DNA from: Planctomycetaceae bacterium
GTDB taxonomy: Bacteria; Planctomycetota; Planctomycetia; Pirellulales; Pirellulaceae
DNA: 42,403 bases
Assembly (NCBI GenBank): GCA_005798335.1
Contig: SYJV01000135.1
Location: forward strand, 1 to 42,403
Direction: 5' to 3'
The position numbers and the translations under genes were made by a program. The notes under the pieces were generated by a model that had not been told where the DNA came from, searched no databases, and saw nothing but the letters and a program-made list of their open reading frames with translations. Positions 35,268-42,403 of the stretch are shown here, one piece after another (the first letter of the stretch is position 1; each line of letters opens with the position of its first letter).

Positions 35268-37004
35268 ATGTGCAAACCATCTTGTCTATTCATGTGCCTG
35301 TGTCTGTTGCCTGTATTTAGTTGGTTCGTTAATCCAGTTTTTGGTCAAACACGCCAGCGTCCAAACATCGTTTTGATCATGGCAGACGATATCGGATATT
35401 CGGATATCGGTTGTTACGGCGGAGTGATCCGCACGCCGCATCTGGATCAACTAGCCGCCGGAGGAGTACGTTTTACTCAGTTCTACAATACGGCCCGATG
35501 TTGTCCAACGCGAGCGGCTTTGTTGACAGGTTTGTATCCACACCAAGCTGGAATTGGGCACATGATGGACGACCGAGGCATGGACGGCTATCGCGGTGAT
35601 CTTAATCGCCGTTGCGTAACGATTGCTGAAGCGATTAAGCCAGCCGGATATCGAAATTACATGCTTGGGAAATGGCATGTTACAAAGAAAGTCAATCCAA
35701 AGGGTGACGCGGAGCGCCACAATTGGCCTTTGCAGCGTGGCTTTGATCGATTCTATGGCACGATCCACGGCGCGGGCAGTTTCTTCGATCCAAATTCACT
35801 GGTTCGTGATAATGCAATCATTTCGCCCTTCGCAGACTCGGAATACCCATCCTCGAACTATTACTATACCGACGCGATCAGTGATCAAGCCGCGCGATTT
35901 ATCGCGGACCATCGTCAGCAAAATGCAAGCCAACCATTTTTTATGTATGTAGCCTACACAGCTCCCCACTGGCCTATGCACGCCAAGTCAGCAGATATTG
36001 ACAAGTATCGCGGCGTATTTGATCTGGGTTACGACGCCATTCGTGCAGGTAAGTTTGAACGCATGAATCAACTTGGCTTAATTGACGCGCGCTGGAAAAT
36101 GGCTCCGCAACGCGGCGGCTCATGGAGCGACGTACCCAACCGCGAATTTGAAATTCGGTGCATGGAAGTGTTTGCGGCTATGGTCGATTGCATGGATCAA
36201 GGCATTGGTCGCATCGTTAACCAATTGGCACGCGACGGATTACTCGAGAATACTCTGATCATGTATTGTCAGGATAATGGAGGCTGTGCCGAATTGATGG
36301 GACGCGGTGGCCAGTTCAAACCACGTGGCGAACGTCCAACTTTGCCGGCGTTGGCAACCGATTACCTGCAACCGGACATGATTCCCAAGCAAACTCGCGA
36401 TGGATTTCCTGTCCGTCAGGGTTACGGAGTACTGCCAGGTGGACCAGACACTTATATTGCCTATGGCGAAGCCTGGGCGAACGTCAGCAACACACCTTTT
36501 CGAGAATACAAACATTGGGTGCACGAAGGAGGTATTTCGTCACCGTTGATCGCGCATTGGCCTGCCGGTATTCCCACGGCTAGGAAAAATGCTCTTGAAC
36601 CGCAACCAAGCCATTTGATTGACTTGATGGCAACTTGCGTCGACGTAGCAGGGGCTCGGTATCCACAGACGTTTGCAGAACACCAGATTATTCCTGCCGA
36701 AGGTGTTAGTCTTCGACCGGCCATGTTGGGCCAGCCACTTAATCGCTCTCAGCCGCTGTATTGGGAACATGAGGGCAATCGCGCAGCGCGGGACTGCAAA
36801 TGGAAGCTAGTCGCCAAGGGACCCGGCGGCCCATGGGAACTTTACGACATCGATGCCGATCGTACCGAAACGCTCGATCTTGCGCGGCAGCACCCAGCCA
36901 TCGTCCGGAAGATGATCGGGCAATGGGAAACATGGGCCAAACGCGCCGCAGTGCTGCCATGGATCTGGAAGCCACCTTATACTTCGTCAGACTCTGCGAA
37001 ATAG
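35268..37004 (+). CDS. Exported type I sulfatase (arylsulfatase-like)
   Basis: The 578-residue protein starts with a signal peptide (LFMCLCLLPVFSWFVNPVFG-Q). RPNIVLIMADDIGYSDIGCY provides the metal-binding Asp pair, and NTARCCPTRAALLTGLYPHQ carries the C-x-P-x-R sulfatase signature; Cys78 would be the formylglycine precursor. HKPFF/WHVTK (GKWHVTKK) and the LIMYCQDNGGC region complete the active site. The fold and length match S1-family arylsulfatases (choline- and glycan-sulfatase-type). It removes sulfate esters in the periplasm or outside; maturation needs an anaerobic- or FGE-type maturase encoded elsewhere. It is followed by a Gfo/Idh/MocA gene with a 143-base gap. Confidence 0.95.
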   Translation: MCKPSCLFMCLCLLPVFSWFVNPVFGQTRQRPNIVLIMADDIGYSDIGCYGGVIRTPHLDQLAAGGVRFTQFYNTARCCPTRAALLTGLYPHQAGIGHMMDDRGMDGYRGDLNRRCVTIAEAIKPAGYRNYMLGKWHVTKKVNPKGDAERHNWPLQRGFDRFYGTIHGAGSFFDPNSLVRDNAIISPFADSEYPSSNYYYTDAISDQAARFIADHRQQNASQPFFMYVAYTAPHWPMHAKSADIDKYRGVFDLGYDAIRAGKFERMNQLGLIDARWKMAPQRGGSWSDVPNREFEIRCMEVFAAMVDCMDQGIGRIVNQLARDGLLENTLIMYCQDNGGCAELMGRGGQFKPRGERPTLPALATDYLQPDMIPKQTRDGFPVRQGYGVLPGGPDTYIAYGEAWANVSNTPFREYKHWVHEGGISSPLIAHWPAGIPTARKNALEPQPSHLIDLMATCVDVAGARYPQTFAEHQIIPAEGVSLRPAMLGQPLNRSQPLYWEHEGNRAARDCKWKLVAKGPGGPWELYDIDADRTETLDLARQHPAIVRKMIGQWETWAKRAAVLPWIWKPPYTSSDSAK

Positions 37005-37147
37005 CGGATGTTGCAAATGTTGAACGATCGCGATAACACCCTAACAGCCACTATTCGTTTCTTGGCGAGAAACGAATCATCGATCAACGCCCAATACTCT
37101 TAACTGTAATTGAATTACCTCGTCCCTCACTAACTCACAGACTTCAG

Positions 37148-38257
37148 ATGAATGCACGAACATGCCGTTGGGGAATTTTGGGAACCGCCGGAATTGGACG
37201 CAAGAATTGGAAAGCGATCGCACTGGCTAATAACGCCACTCTGGTTGCTGTTGCCAGTCGCGATCTCGCATCTGCACAGCGATTCGTCGACGAATGTTCT
37301 CGCGAAGTCCCGTTCGCAAACAAACCTAGCGCACTAGCCGGTTACGGCAGTTTGTTGGAACGCAGTGATATTGACGTGGTGTATATCCCGCTGCCAACTG
37401 CCATGCGTCACGAATGGGTTCAGCGCGCGGCTCGCGCCGGCAAGCACGTCATGGGAGAAAAACCTGCGGCCTCCAATGCTACCGAATTAGTTGAAATGCT
37501 GGACGCTTGTAGCTCCAATCAAGTTCAGTTCATGGATGGAGTGATGTTCATGCATAGTTCCCGATTGGCGCTCGTGCGGGCGCTACTCGACGATCCGACC
37601 AATGTTGGTCAGTTTACTCGCCTCGTTAGTCAATTTGCATTTTGTGGCGACGCGGACTTTCAAGCGAATAATATTCGCGTTATGAGCCACCTCGAACCGT
37701 ATGGATGTTTGGGCGACCTGGGTTGGTATTGTGCGCGTATTTTTCTGTGGCTGATGCAAGGACAAATGCCATACGAGGTTCGAGCCAGAACGCTGACACC
37801 CTTGCAGGGAATTGGCAGTCCCAAATCGGTTCCTGGGCAATTTAGCGCTGAATTGCTGTTTCGCAATGGCGTCTCGGCCAGTTTCTATAACTCGTTTCAA
37901 TCCGAACACCAACAATGGGTACATGTCAGCGGCTCGCGCGGTTACCTGGAGATCCGCGATTTCGTCTTGCCGTATCGGAGCGCCGAACTAAGTGCCTTTG
38001 TGGCGAACCATCACTTCCATATCGACAACTGCACATTTCATATGGGAAAACACATCCGCGAACATACGGTAACCGAGTACGATGCTGGTGCGCCCGGCGC
38101 GCAAGAGGTACGCATGATCGAGCACATGTCGGAAATTGCGCTGTCGGGTCGTTTGGAATCTTGCTGGCCCGAGTGGTCACTGAAAACTCAGCAGATTCTC
38201 GATGCTTGCTACCAATCTTCGCTCCAGGATGGTCGCGCTGTATCGGTGAATGCCTAG
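37148..38257 (+). CDS. Gfo/Idh/MocA-family oxidoreductase
   Basis: The 369-residue protein has an N-terminal Rossmann motif WGILGTAGIGRKNWKAI, an intact EKP motif (HVMGEKPAASNATELVEM, about 98-115), DGVMFMHSSRLALVRALL, and a C-terminal Gfo/Idh/MocA domain with GCLGDLGWYCARIFL. It is probably a NAD(P)-dependent dehydrogenase of a sugar or polyol. Its stop (TAG 38255-38257) is 11 bases before the DUF2079 ATG, and GGAGCGGAG between them gives ribosome binding, so the two are co-translated. It may process a sugar released by the upstream sulfatase. Confidence 0.92.
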   Translation: MNARTCRWGILGTAGIGRKNWKAIALANNATLVAVASRDLASAQRFVDECSREVPFANKPSALAGYGSLLERSDIDVVYIPLPTAMRHEWVQRAARAGKHVMGEKPAASNATELVEMLDACSSNQVQFMDGVMFMHSSRLALVRALLDDPTNVGQFTRLVSQFAFCGDADFQANNIRVMSHLEPYGCLGDLGWYCARIFLWLMQGQMPYEVRARTLTPLQGIGSPKSVPGQFSAELLFRNGVSASFYNSFQSEHQQWVHVSGSRGYLEIRDFVLPYRSAELSAFVANHHFHIDNCTFHMGKHIREHTVTEYDAGAPGAQEVRMIEHMSEIALSGRLESCWPEWSLKTQQILDACYQSSLQDGRAVSVNA

Positions 38258-38268
38258 GAGCGGAGTGA

Positions 38269-40359
38269 ATGTCTCGTTCCGCAAGTCGCAACAGGAGCGC
38301 CGGACCGCAAAAAACGCCGAGAGTTTCTCTAGGGAAAAACGTTGCCTCGGCTGATGCTATACCAACCACCAAGGCAGTGGATTGGCTGATACTACTTATT
38401 GCCAGCGGCTTGTGGTCGTTGTCTGCCGCAGCAATAGCTACTCGCTACCATCTCGTCTTGCTTTATCAAACTGTGCCCACGCTAACTCCATCGCTGGAGT
38501 TCGTTGGCGCACCTATCGAATCGCTGCTGTTTATTGGTTGCGTATCGATAATCTGGCTCTTTTTTTCTGTCGATGAAGTTAAGAACAGTCGCGGCGCAGT
38601 TCGTGCCAGCGCGGTGCTGGTAATGCTGGCCGCTTTACCGGTGCTGCTAGTTGTTATGCGAATGCTCGGCGCGCCCAGCATCGACCCGACGTTTTTCGAG
38701 CCGCTGTGGATGTCTTTCTTCACAGGCCTAGCGGTCGGCAAGCTGGCGGAAAATACCACCACCCGCGAGCCATCCAAATTTCGCGATTATCTTGGTCACT
38801 GGTCTGTTGTCGCTATTGCTACAACTCTAGCGGCGATCTGGTGGTACGCCCAGTCGCGTTCGTATTACAACAATTTTCTGTTGGGGTTCAACGACTTTGG
38901 ACATTTCACGCAACGAGTCGCTTCGACTAGCTCTGGGAGTGGATGGTTGCGGGAGTCGCCGGTCCTGCCACCGTTTTGGGACCATTTCAATCCGGGTCTA
39001 TTGCTGCTTGTTCCATTGTGGAAACTGTTCCCTACGGTGGATCTAATTTTCGCCGTTCAATCGTTGTGTTTGGCAGGAGGTGGATACTTAACTCGGCGAC
39101 TGGCAATCGCTATTGGAGCCAGTCCCATTGCGGCAACGCTGTGGGGGTTGGCTTGGCTAGCACATCCATCGCTTGGCCAGATGAATCTTGCCTACACCTA
39201 TGGTTGGCATCCAGTTTCTTTGTCGATGCCGACGCTGTTGGCTAGCTTGCTGTTCTTGTACCAAAAGCGACTGGTAATCGCGGCGCTACTCGCTGTGATT
39301 GCGTGCTCAATGGAGGAGAATGTCATTGTCATCACCGGTTTCTTCGCAGCCGTGCAAAGCGTGCGCTGCATGTTCAATGCATGGCGCAAAGAGCACTCAA
39401 GCAGCAATTGCAAAGGTGAGCTCACTGGCGGGACTTGGCTGATGGTCGCGCTAGCGTGCGCAATTTCGTTCCTGCTGGCATATCGTTTCAGTGGTTTTGC
39501 TGAGTTTCAATCGGGACGTTTTATTGCATTGGGTGGAACGCCAGTCCAAATCTTGCTTTCGCCAGTGTTGCGTCCCGAAGAATTTTGGGGACAGATCTTT
39601 CGGTTTCGCACGTTTGTATTCTTAGCCTGCTTGTTGACCCCATTTTGTTTTTCGTCGCTACTGCGAGGTAAATGGTTGGTGCTGCCGGTCGTCTTGCCTG
39701 TGTTAGTACTGGTGGTATGGGACCACTTACCTGCTCAGAGCATCGCCTTTCAATATGCGGCAAATCTGCTTCCGTTGCTGTGGTTCGCATCGATTGCTGG
39801 CTCGACCTCCGAGCACAACATGCAGCATCACAATGCTCAAGATGCAGCTATCCTGATCGCTCCGCGCGAGCAACTTCGTTCGCTCGGTTGCGCTGCAGGG
39901 GCGATGGCCACCGGCTTGACGCTCAGCCTGTTCCTTGGCCAGTTTCCATGGAGTACGCCGACGATCAAGGACGTCATCGATGCAACTTACGCCGGCGCTG
40001 ACGACTATCGTAGGCAAGCGGATCATGCCGACGGTAAATGGTTGCAGCAAATCACTGACGAAGTACGTGCCAGTCGTGAACCCGTACTGGCAACTGGGCG
40101 CGTTGCGTCCCATTTGGTTGGCTGTGCCGAGGTCGAGACAGTGGGGCAATACCTACAGTGGAAAAGCAAATTAGAGCTTATCACGCGACCTGGCCAGCCA
40201 GTAATTCGGCGTTACGCGGCGATCATCCTCGATCTTCGCGAATCATTTCAACAGCAACCTGAGGAAACTCAGTTAGTACTGAAAGAAGCCACCGACAATG
40301 GCTTTCGAGTCGTGAAGAACCAGTTCGAAATCATACTTCTGCAAGCAGATGCACCATAG
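38269..40359 (+). CDS. DUF2079 multi-spanning membrane protein
   Basis: The 696-residue protein has an N-terminal membrane part, then the DUF2079 pattern FLLGFNDFGHFTQRVAST, PPFWDHFNPGLLLLVPLWKL, and DLIFAVQSLCLAGGGYLTRR, with numerous membrane helices (about ten by eye) and AYTYGWHPVSLSMPTLLASL and SMEENVIVITGFFAAVQ. DUF2079 proteins resemble glycosyltransferase-39-like or polyprenyl-phosphate-linked membrane proteins of unknown reaction. GGAG and close spacing to the upstream oxidoreductase gene indicate coupling. No enzymatic assignment is justified. Confidence 0.85.
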   Translation: MSRSASRNRSAGPQKTPRVSLGKNVASADAIPTTKAVDWLILLIASGLWSLSAAAIATRYHLVLLYQTVPTLTPSLEFVGAPIESLLFIGCVSIIWLFFSVDEVKNSRGAVRASAVLVMLAALPVLLVVMRMLGAPSIDPTFFEPLWMSFFTGLAVGKLAENTTTREPSKFRDYLGHWSVVAIATTLAAIWWYAQSRSYYNNFLLGFNDFGHFTQRVASTSSGSGWLRESPVLPPFWDHFNPGLLLLVPLWKLFPTVDLIFAVQSLCLAGGGYLTRRLAIAIGASPIAATLWGLAWLAHPSLGQMNLAYTYGWHPVSLSMPTLLASLLFLYQKRLVIAALLAVIACSMEENVIVITGFFAAVQSVRCMFNAWRKEHSSSNCKGELTGGTWLMVALACAISFLLAYRFSGFAEFQSGRFIALGGTPVQILLSPVLRPEEFWGQIFRFRTFVFLACLLTPFCFSSLLRGKWLVLPVVLPVLVLVVWDHLPAQSIAFQYAANLLPLLWFASIAGSTSEHNMQHHNAQDAAILIAPREQLRSLGCAAGAMATGLTLSLFLGQFPWSTPTIKDVIDATYAGADDYRRQADHADGKWLQQITDEVRASREPVLATGRVASHLVGCAEVETVGQYLQWKSKLELITRPGQPVIRRYAAIILDLRESFQQQPEETQLVLKEATDNGFRVVKNQFEIILLQADAP

Positions 40360-40396
40360 CTTGCAGGCATCTGGCAAACCACCATTGTGTGCGCGA

Positions 40397-41572
40397 TCAA
40401 GTCTCAATTAGGTTCGCGAAATACAGACCAGCGTATACACGGCTATCGACCATTTTGCCGAGGGCCTGCTGTTCGGTTAGCCACTGCGGAATTTGGCTGA
40501 GTGGAATGGTGGACACTTGAATGTTCTCGCTACTATCACCACCACCGCTAGTTTGCTGAGTCAAACCAGTTGCGATGAACATCGTCACGACTTCGTTGGT
40601 GATTCCAGCAGACGAAGTTACCGATGTTAGCTCGCGCCACCGCTTGGCCACGAATCCCGTTTCTTCGAGCAACTCTCGTTGTGCGGCGCGCAGCAACGGC
40701 TCGTCTTCGTGGCCGATGATGTCACCGGCCAATCCAGCGGGCAGTTCAATCACAGTACATCCAACCGGTGGACGGTGTTGTTCAACAAGCAATAAATGTC
40801 GATCATCGGTTAAGGCAACTATGCAGACCACTCGCACAGATGCCGGACGCTGTACGAATGACCATTTGCCTCTTTTGACAAGCTGCAGATGCTTGGTGTG
40901 GCCCACCAACTCCAAAGAGTCCGGAAGATCAAGTGTCGTTTCGCGCTGAGTAGTTGTGCTCATGATTTGCTCCGATTGCTGAATCACTATTCCAGCGGCT
41001 TGCATTTGAGCGATCGACCTCTCGATGTCCCCGGGGGACAGCTCAACTCCCTGGCAAGCATCTGATATCAGGTGAGTTTTGAAACCGAGGCTGGCGGCAT
41101 CGAGTGCCGTAAACTTCACGCAATAATCCGTCGCCAAGCCCACGACAAATACTTCCTCGACGCCTCGATCGCGCAGATACTGCTCCAGTCCGGTAGCCTG
41201 TTTGCGATTGTTGTCAAAGAAGCCACTGTAGCTATCGATATCGCGATTGGAACCTTTGCGAAAAATTTGAGACACGCACGAGCGGTCAAACTGGGGAACA
41301 AAATCGGCTCCGAACGATCCTTGGACACAATGATCCGGCCAGACAGTTTGTTGAGTCCCTCCCAACATGAATTTCGAACCGACCGGCAATTTGGGGTGCT
41401 GGCTGGCGAAACTCTGATGATCGGCTGGATGCCAATCTTGAGTGGCAATTACGAGATCGAATTGGCAGGTCAGGTGATTGATCAACCCGACGATCTCTTT
41501 TCCACCTGCGACCGCCAATGCGCCCCCTTCGACGAAATCGTTTTGCAAATCGACTACGATTAAGGCCCGCAT
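40397..41572 (-). CDS. Nicotinamidase-Nudix hydrolase fusion
   Basis: The 391-residue protein joins two enzymes. Residues 1-200 are a PncA-type nicotinamidase: Asp8 (VVDLQNDF), metal ligands Asp46/His48 region (QDWHP), Lys106 (FRKGSN) and nucleophile Cys151 (ATDYCVKFTALDAA). Residues about 215-391 are a Nudix hydrolase with EHRPPVGCTVIELPAGLAGD, and a Nudix box REx-EE-x-G (RELLEETGF, 299-307) whose upstream Gly to Glu spacing is longer than the G-x5-E norm. Nicotinamide to nicotinate and ADP-ribose (or a related nucleotide) hydrolysis would both serve NAD turnover. An internal ATG at 40963 (Met204), with CGGAG 6 bases before it, could give a separate Nudix protein. Confidence 0.9.
   Translation of the reverse strand: MRALIVVDLQNDFVEGGALAVAGGKEIVGLINHLTCQFDLVIATQDWHPADHQSFASQHPKLPVGSKFMLGGTQQTVWPDHCVQGSFGADFVPQFDRSCVSQIFRKGSNRDIDSYSGFFDNNRKQATGLEQYLRDRGVEEVFVVGLATDYCVKFTALDAASLGFKTHLISDACQGVELSPGDIERSIAQMQAAGIVIQQSEQIMSTTTQRETTLDLPDSLELVGHTKHLQLVKRGKWSFVQRPASVRVVCIVALTDDRHLLLVEQHRPPVGCTVIELPAGLAGDIIGHEDEPLLRAAQRELLEETGFVAKRWRELTSVTSSAGITNEVVTMFIATGLTQQTSGGGDSSENIQVSTIPLSQIPQWLTEQQALGKMVDSRVYAGLYFANLIET
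40963..40973 (-). promoter_or_regulatory. Internal ribosome-binding site for the Nudix half
   Basis: Reading the minus strand, GGAG (40973-40970), six bases, then ATG (40963) forms a textbook start for MSTTTQRETTLDLPDSLELV, exactly at the linker between the nicotinamidase and Nudix domains. It indicates that the Nudix domain may also be made alone, or that the fusion arose by loss of an intervening stop. Confidence 0.5.
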
Positions 41573-41622
41573 GATTATGATCTTGCCAATTCAGGTGAAG
41601 TCAGTTTGCGATCGTCCTTTGT

Positions 41623-42375
41623 TTAGGCGGTTCGTCCATCCACCAACCGTACGACACGATCGCATTCGGCTGCAATTGTTTCGTCGTGAGTTACCATCAC
41701 GACAGTCAAACCCTGTTCTTGGTTCAGTTCGAATAGCAACTGGAGGATGCTGCGCCCGGTGGCTCGATCGAGGTTGCCTGTCGGCTCGTCTGCAAGCAAT
41801 AATTCCGGATTTCCGATCAGCGCTCGTGCAATCGCGGCACGCTGCATTTCTCCACCTGAAAGTTCTCGCGGTTTGTGGCTGAGGCGATGCCCCAAGCCAA
41901 CTCGCTGCAACATGTTATTCGCGCGATCGTTAAATATCTTGCGATTGCGCAGGAATGTTAACATGCCATTTTGAATCATCATGGGTAACAGCACATTTTG
42001 CAGTGTTGTGATTTCTGGCAGTAGATGATAGAACTGAAAAATCATTCCTAGTTTCGTATTACGAAATTGATCGCGACGCTGGCGAGGCATGTTGTCGATC
42101 CGCTGGCCATCAAAAAAAATCTCGCCAGCGTCGGGTGCGTCCAGCGTTCCCAGCAAGTGGAGCAAAGTTGTCTTTCCAGAACCGCTTTGCCCAAGGATCG
42201 CGGTGATTTTTCCTCGCGGAGCTTCGAAGTCACAACCCTTGAGCACGTCGACTTCGTGCTTGCCTTTACGATATGTTTTGAAAATCTGCTTGGCGTACAG
42301 CACGTCGTTGGCAGCGTCCACGAGTGGGAGTTGACCAGCGATCATCGGGACCGTGTCATCAACTGTGACTGACAC
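41623..42375 (-). CDS. lolD: LolD/MacB-type ABC transporter ATP-binding protein
   Basis: The 250 residues (from GTG 42375) include Walker A GQSGSGKT (62-69), Q-loop [11 protein letters not shown] (111-121), signature [15 protein letters not shown] (172-186), Walker B LLLADEP, and H-loop His230. [20 protein letters not shown] is the recognisable LolD-type stretch, so lipoprotein release from the inner membrane (with LolC/E) is the best guess; MacB-like roles remain possible. The permease genes would lie beyond the window. The frame is open to the window edge (28 more bases), so the true start may be further upstream; Met11 is an alternative. Confidence 0.85.
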   Translation of the reverse strand: MSVTVDDTVPMIAGQLPLVDAANDVLYAKQIFKTYRKGKHEVDVLKGCDFEAPRGKITAILGQSGSGKTTLLHLLGTLDAPDAGEIFFDGQRIDNMPRQRRDQFRNTKLGMIFQFYHLLPEITTLQNVLLPMMIQNGMLTFLRNRKIFNDRANNMLQRVGLGHRLSHKPRELSGGEMQRAAIARALIGNPELLLADEPTGNLDRATGRSILQLLFELNQEQGLTVVMVTHDETIAAECDRVVRLVDGRTA

Positions 42376-42403
42376 GGCGGCCGCTGCGGAGTCGAGAGAC
42401 GAC

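Noticed and set aside
1-42403. tRNA, rRNA, defence system or natural-product cluster
   Set aside because: No sequence characteristic of these was recognised; the AbiEii-like nucleotidyltransferase is broken and lacks a visible toxin/antitoxin partner.

Overview
The window is about 42.4 kb of chromosome from a planctomycete, most likely of the Pirellulales/Pirellulaceae type. The evidence is gene content: a DUF1559 pseudopilin-like protein with an adjacent transthyretin-like lipoprotein, a Ser/Thr kinase fused to WD40 repeats, giant PQQ-propeller proteins, a planctomycete-type haem-binding C-terminus (TIGR02603-like), a type I sulfatase, several Gfo/Idh/MocA oxidoreductases, and a BlaI/M56 pair whose sensor part is replaced by carboxypeptidase-regulatory-like domains. 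The taxonomic call is inference from these families. I saw no rRNA, tRNA or CRISPR array.

Layout. 0.2-1.5 kb: a secreted beta-helix protein whose 3' end runs into a frameshifted IS5-type transposase fossil. 1.8-5.9 kb: an M56 membrane protease and its BlaI-type repressor, translationally coupled, with a candidate operator. 6.1-9.8 kb: a 1214-residue PQQ-propeller protein with a Rossmann-like insert. 10.0-10.6 kb: a decayed mosaic of a hypothetical gene and an Lnt fragment. 10.7-15.4 kb: a kinase-WD40 protein. 15.4-16.9 kb: a secreted Cys-rich protein and an ECF-like sigma factor. 16.9-18.0 kb: a 297-bp tandem repeat joined to a truncated M28 peptidase pseudogene. 18.2-19.7 kb: the DUF1559/lipoprotein pair. 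19.8-22.6 kb: M48 protease and LemA. 23.0-26.0 kb: a PQQ sugar-dehydrogenase-like protein with three CxxCH motifs. 26.1-30.3 kb: a probable minus-strand transcription unit (S9 peptidase, BNR/sialidase-like protein, DUF1801). 30.5-33.9 kb: a Gfo/Idh/MocA protein, a nucleotidyltransferase-like gene broken by a 26-bp tandem duplication, and glgC. 34.0-40.4 kb: M20 peptidase, sulfatase, Gfo/Idh/MocA protein and a DUF2079 membrane protein, all on the plus strand. 40.4-42.4 kb: a nicotinamidase-Nudix fusion and a LolD-like ATPase that may extend out of the window.

How the genes fit together. Much of the content (sulfatase, BNR protein, beta-helix protein, PQQ dehydrogenase, Gfo/Idh/MocA proteins) fits attack on complex, partly sulfated or aminated glycans and oxidation of the released sugars. 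BlaI/M56, the ECF-like sigma factor and the kinase are regulatory. The genes are in small units rather than one large operon.

The most unusual features are structural. At least five palindromic, MITE/REP-like elements sit at gene ends, and there are four distinct sites of gene decay: the IS fossil, the Lnt mosaic, M28 and the duplicated nucleotidyltransferase. I found no defence system or biosynthetic cluster. The best candidates for something undescribed are the 297-bp tandem hairpin element, the PQQ/Rossmann/malectin-like architecture and the nicotinamidase-Nudix fusion with its internal start site.
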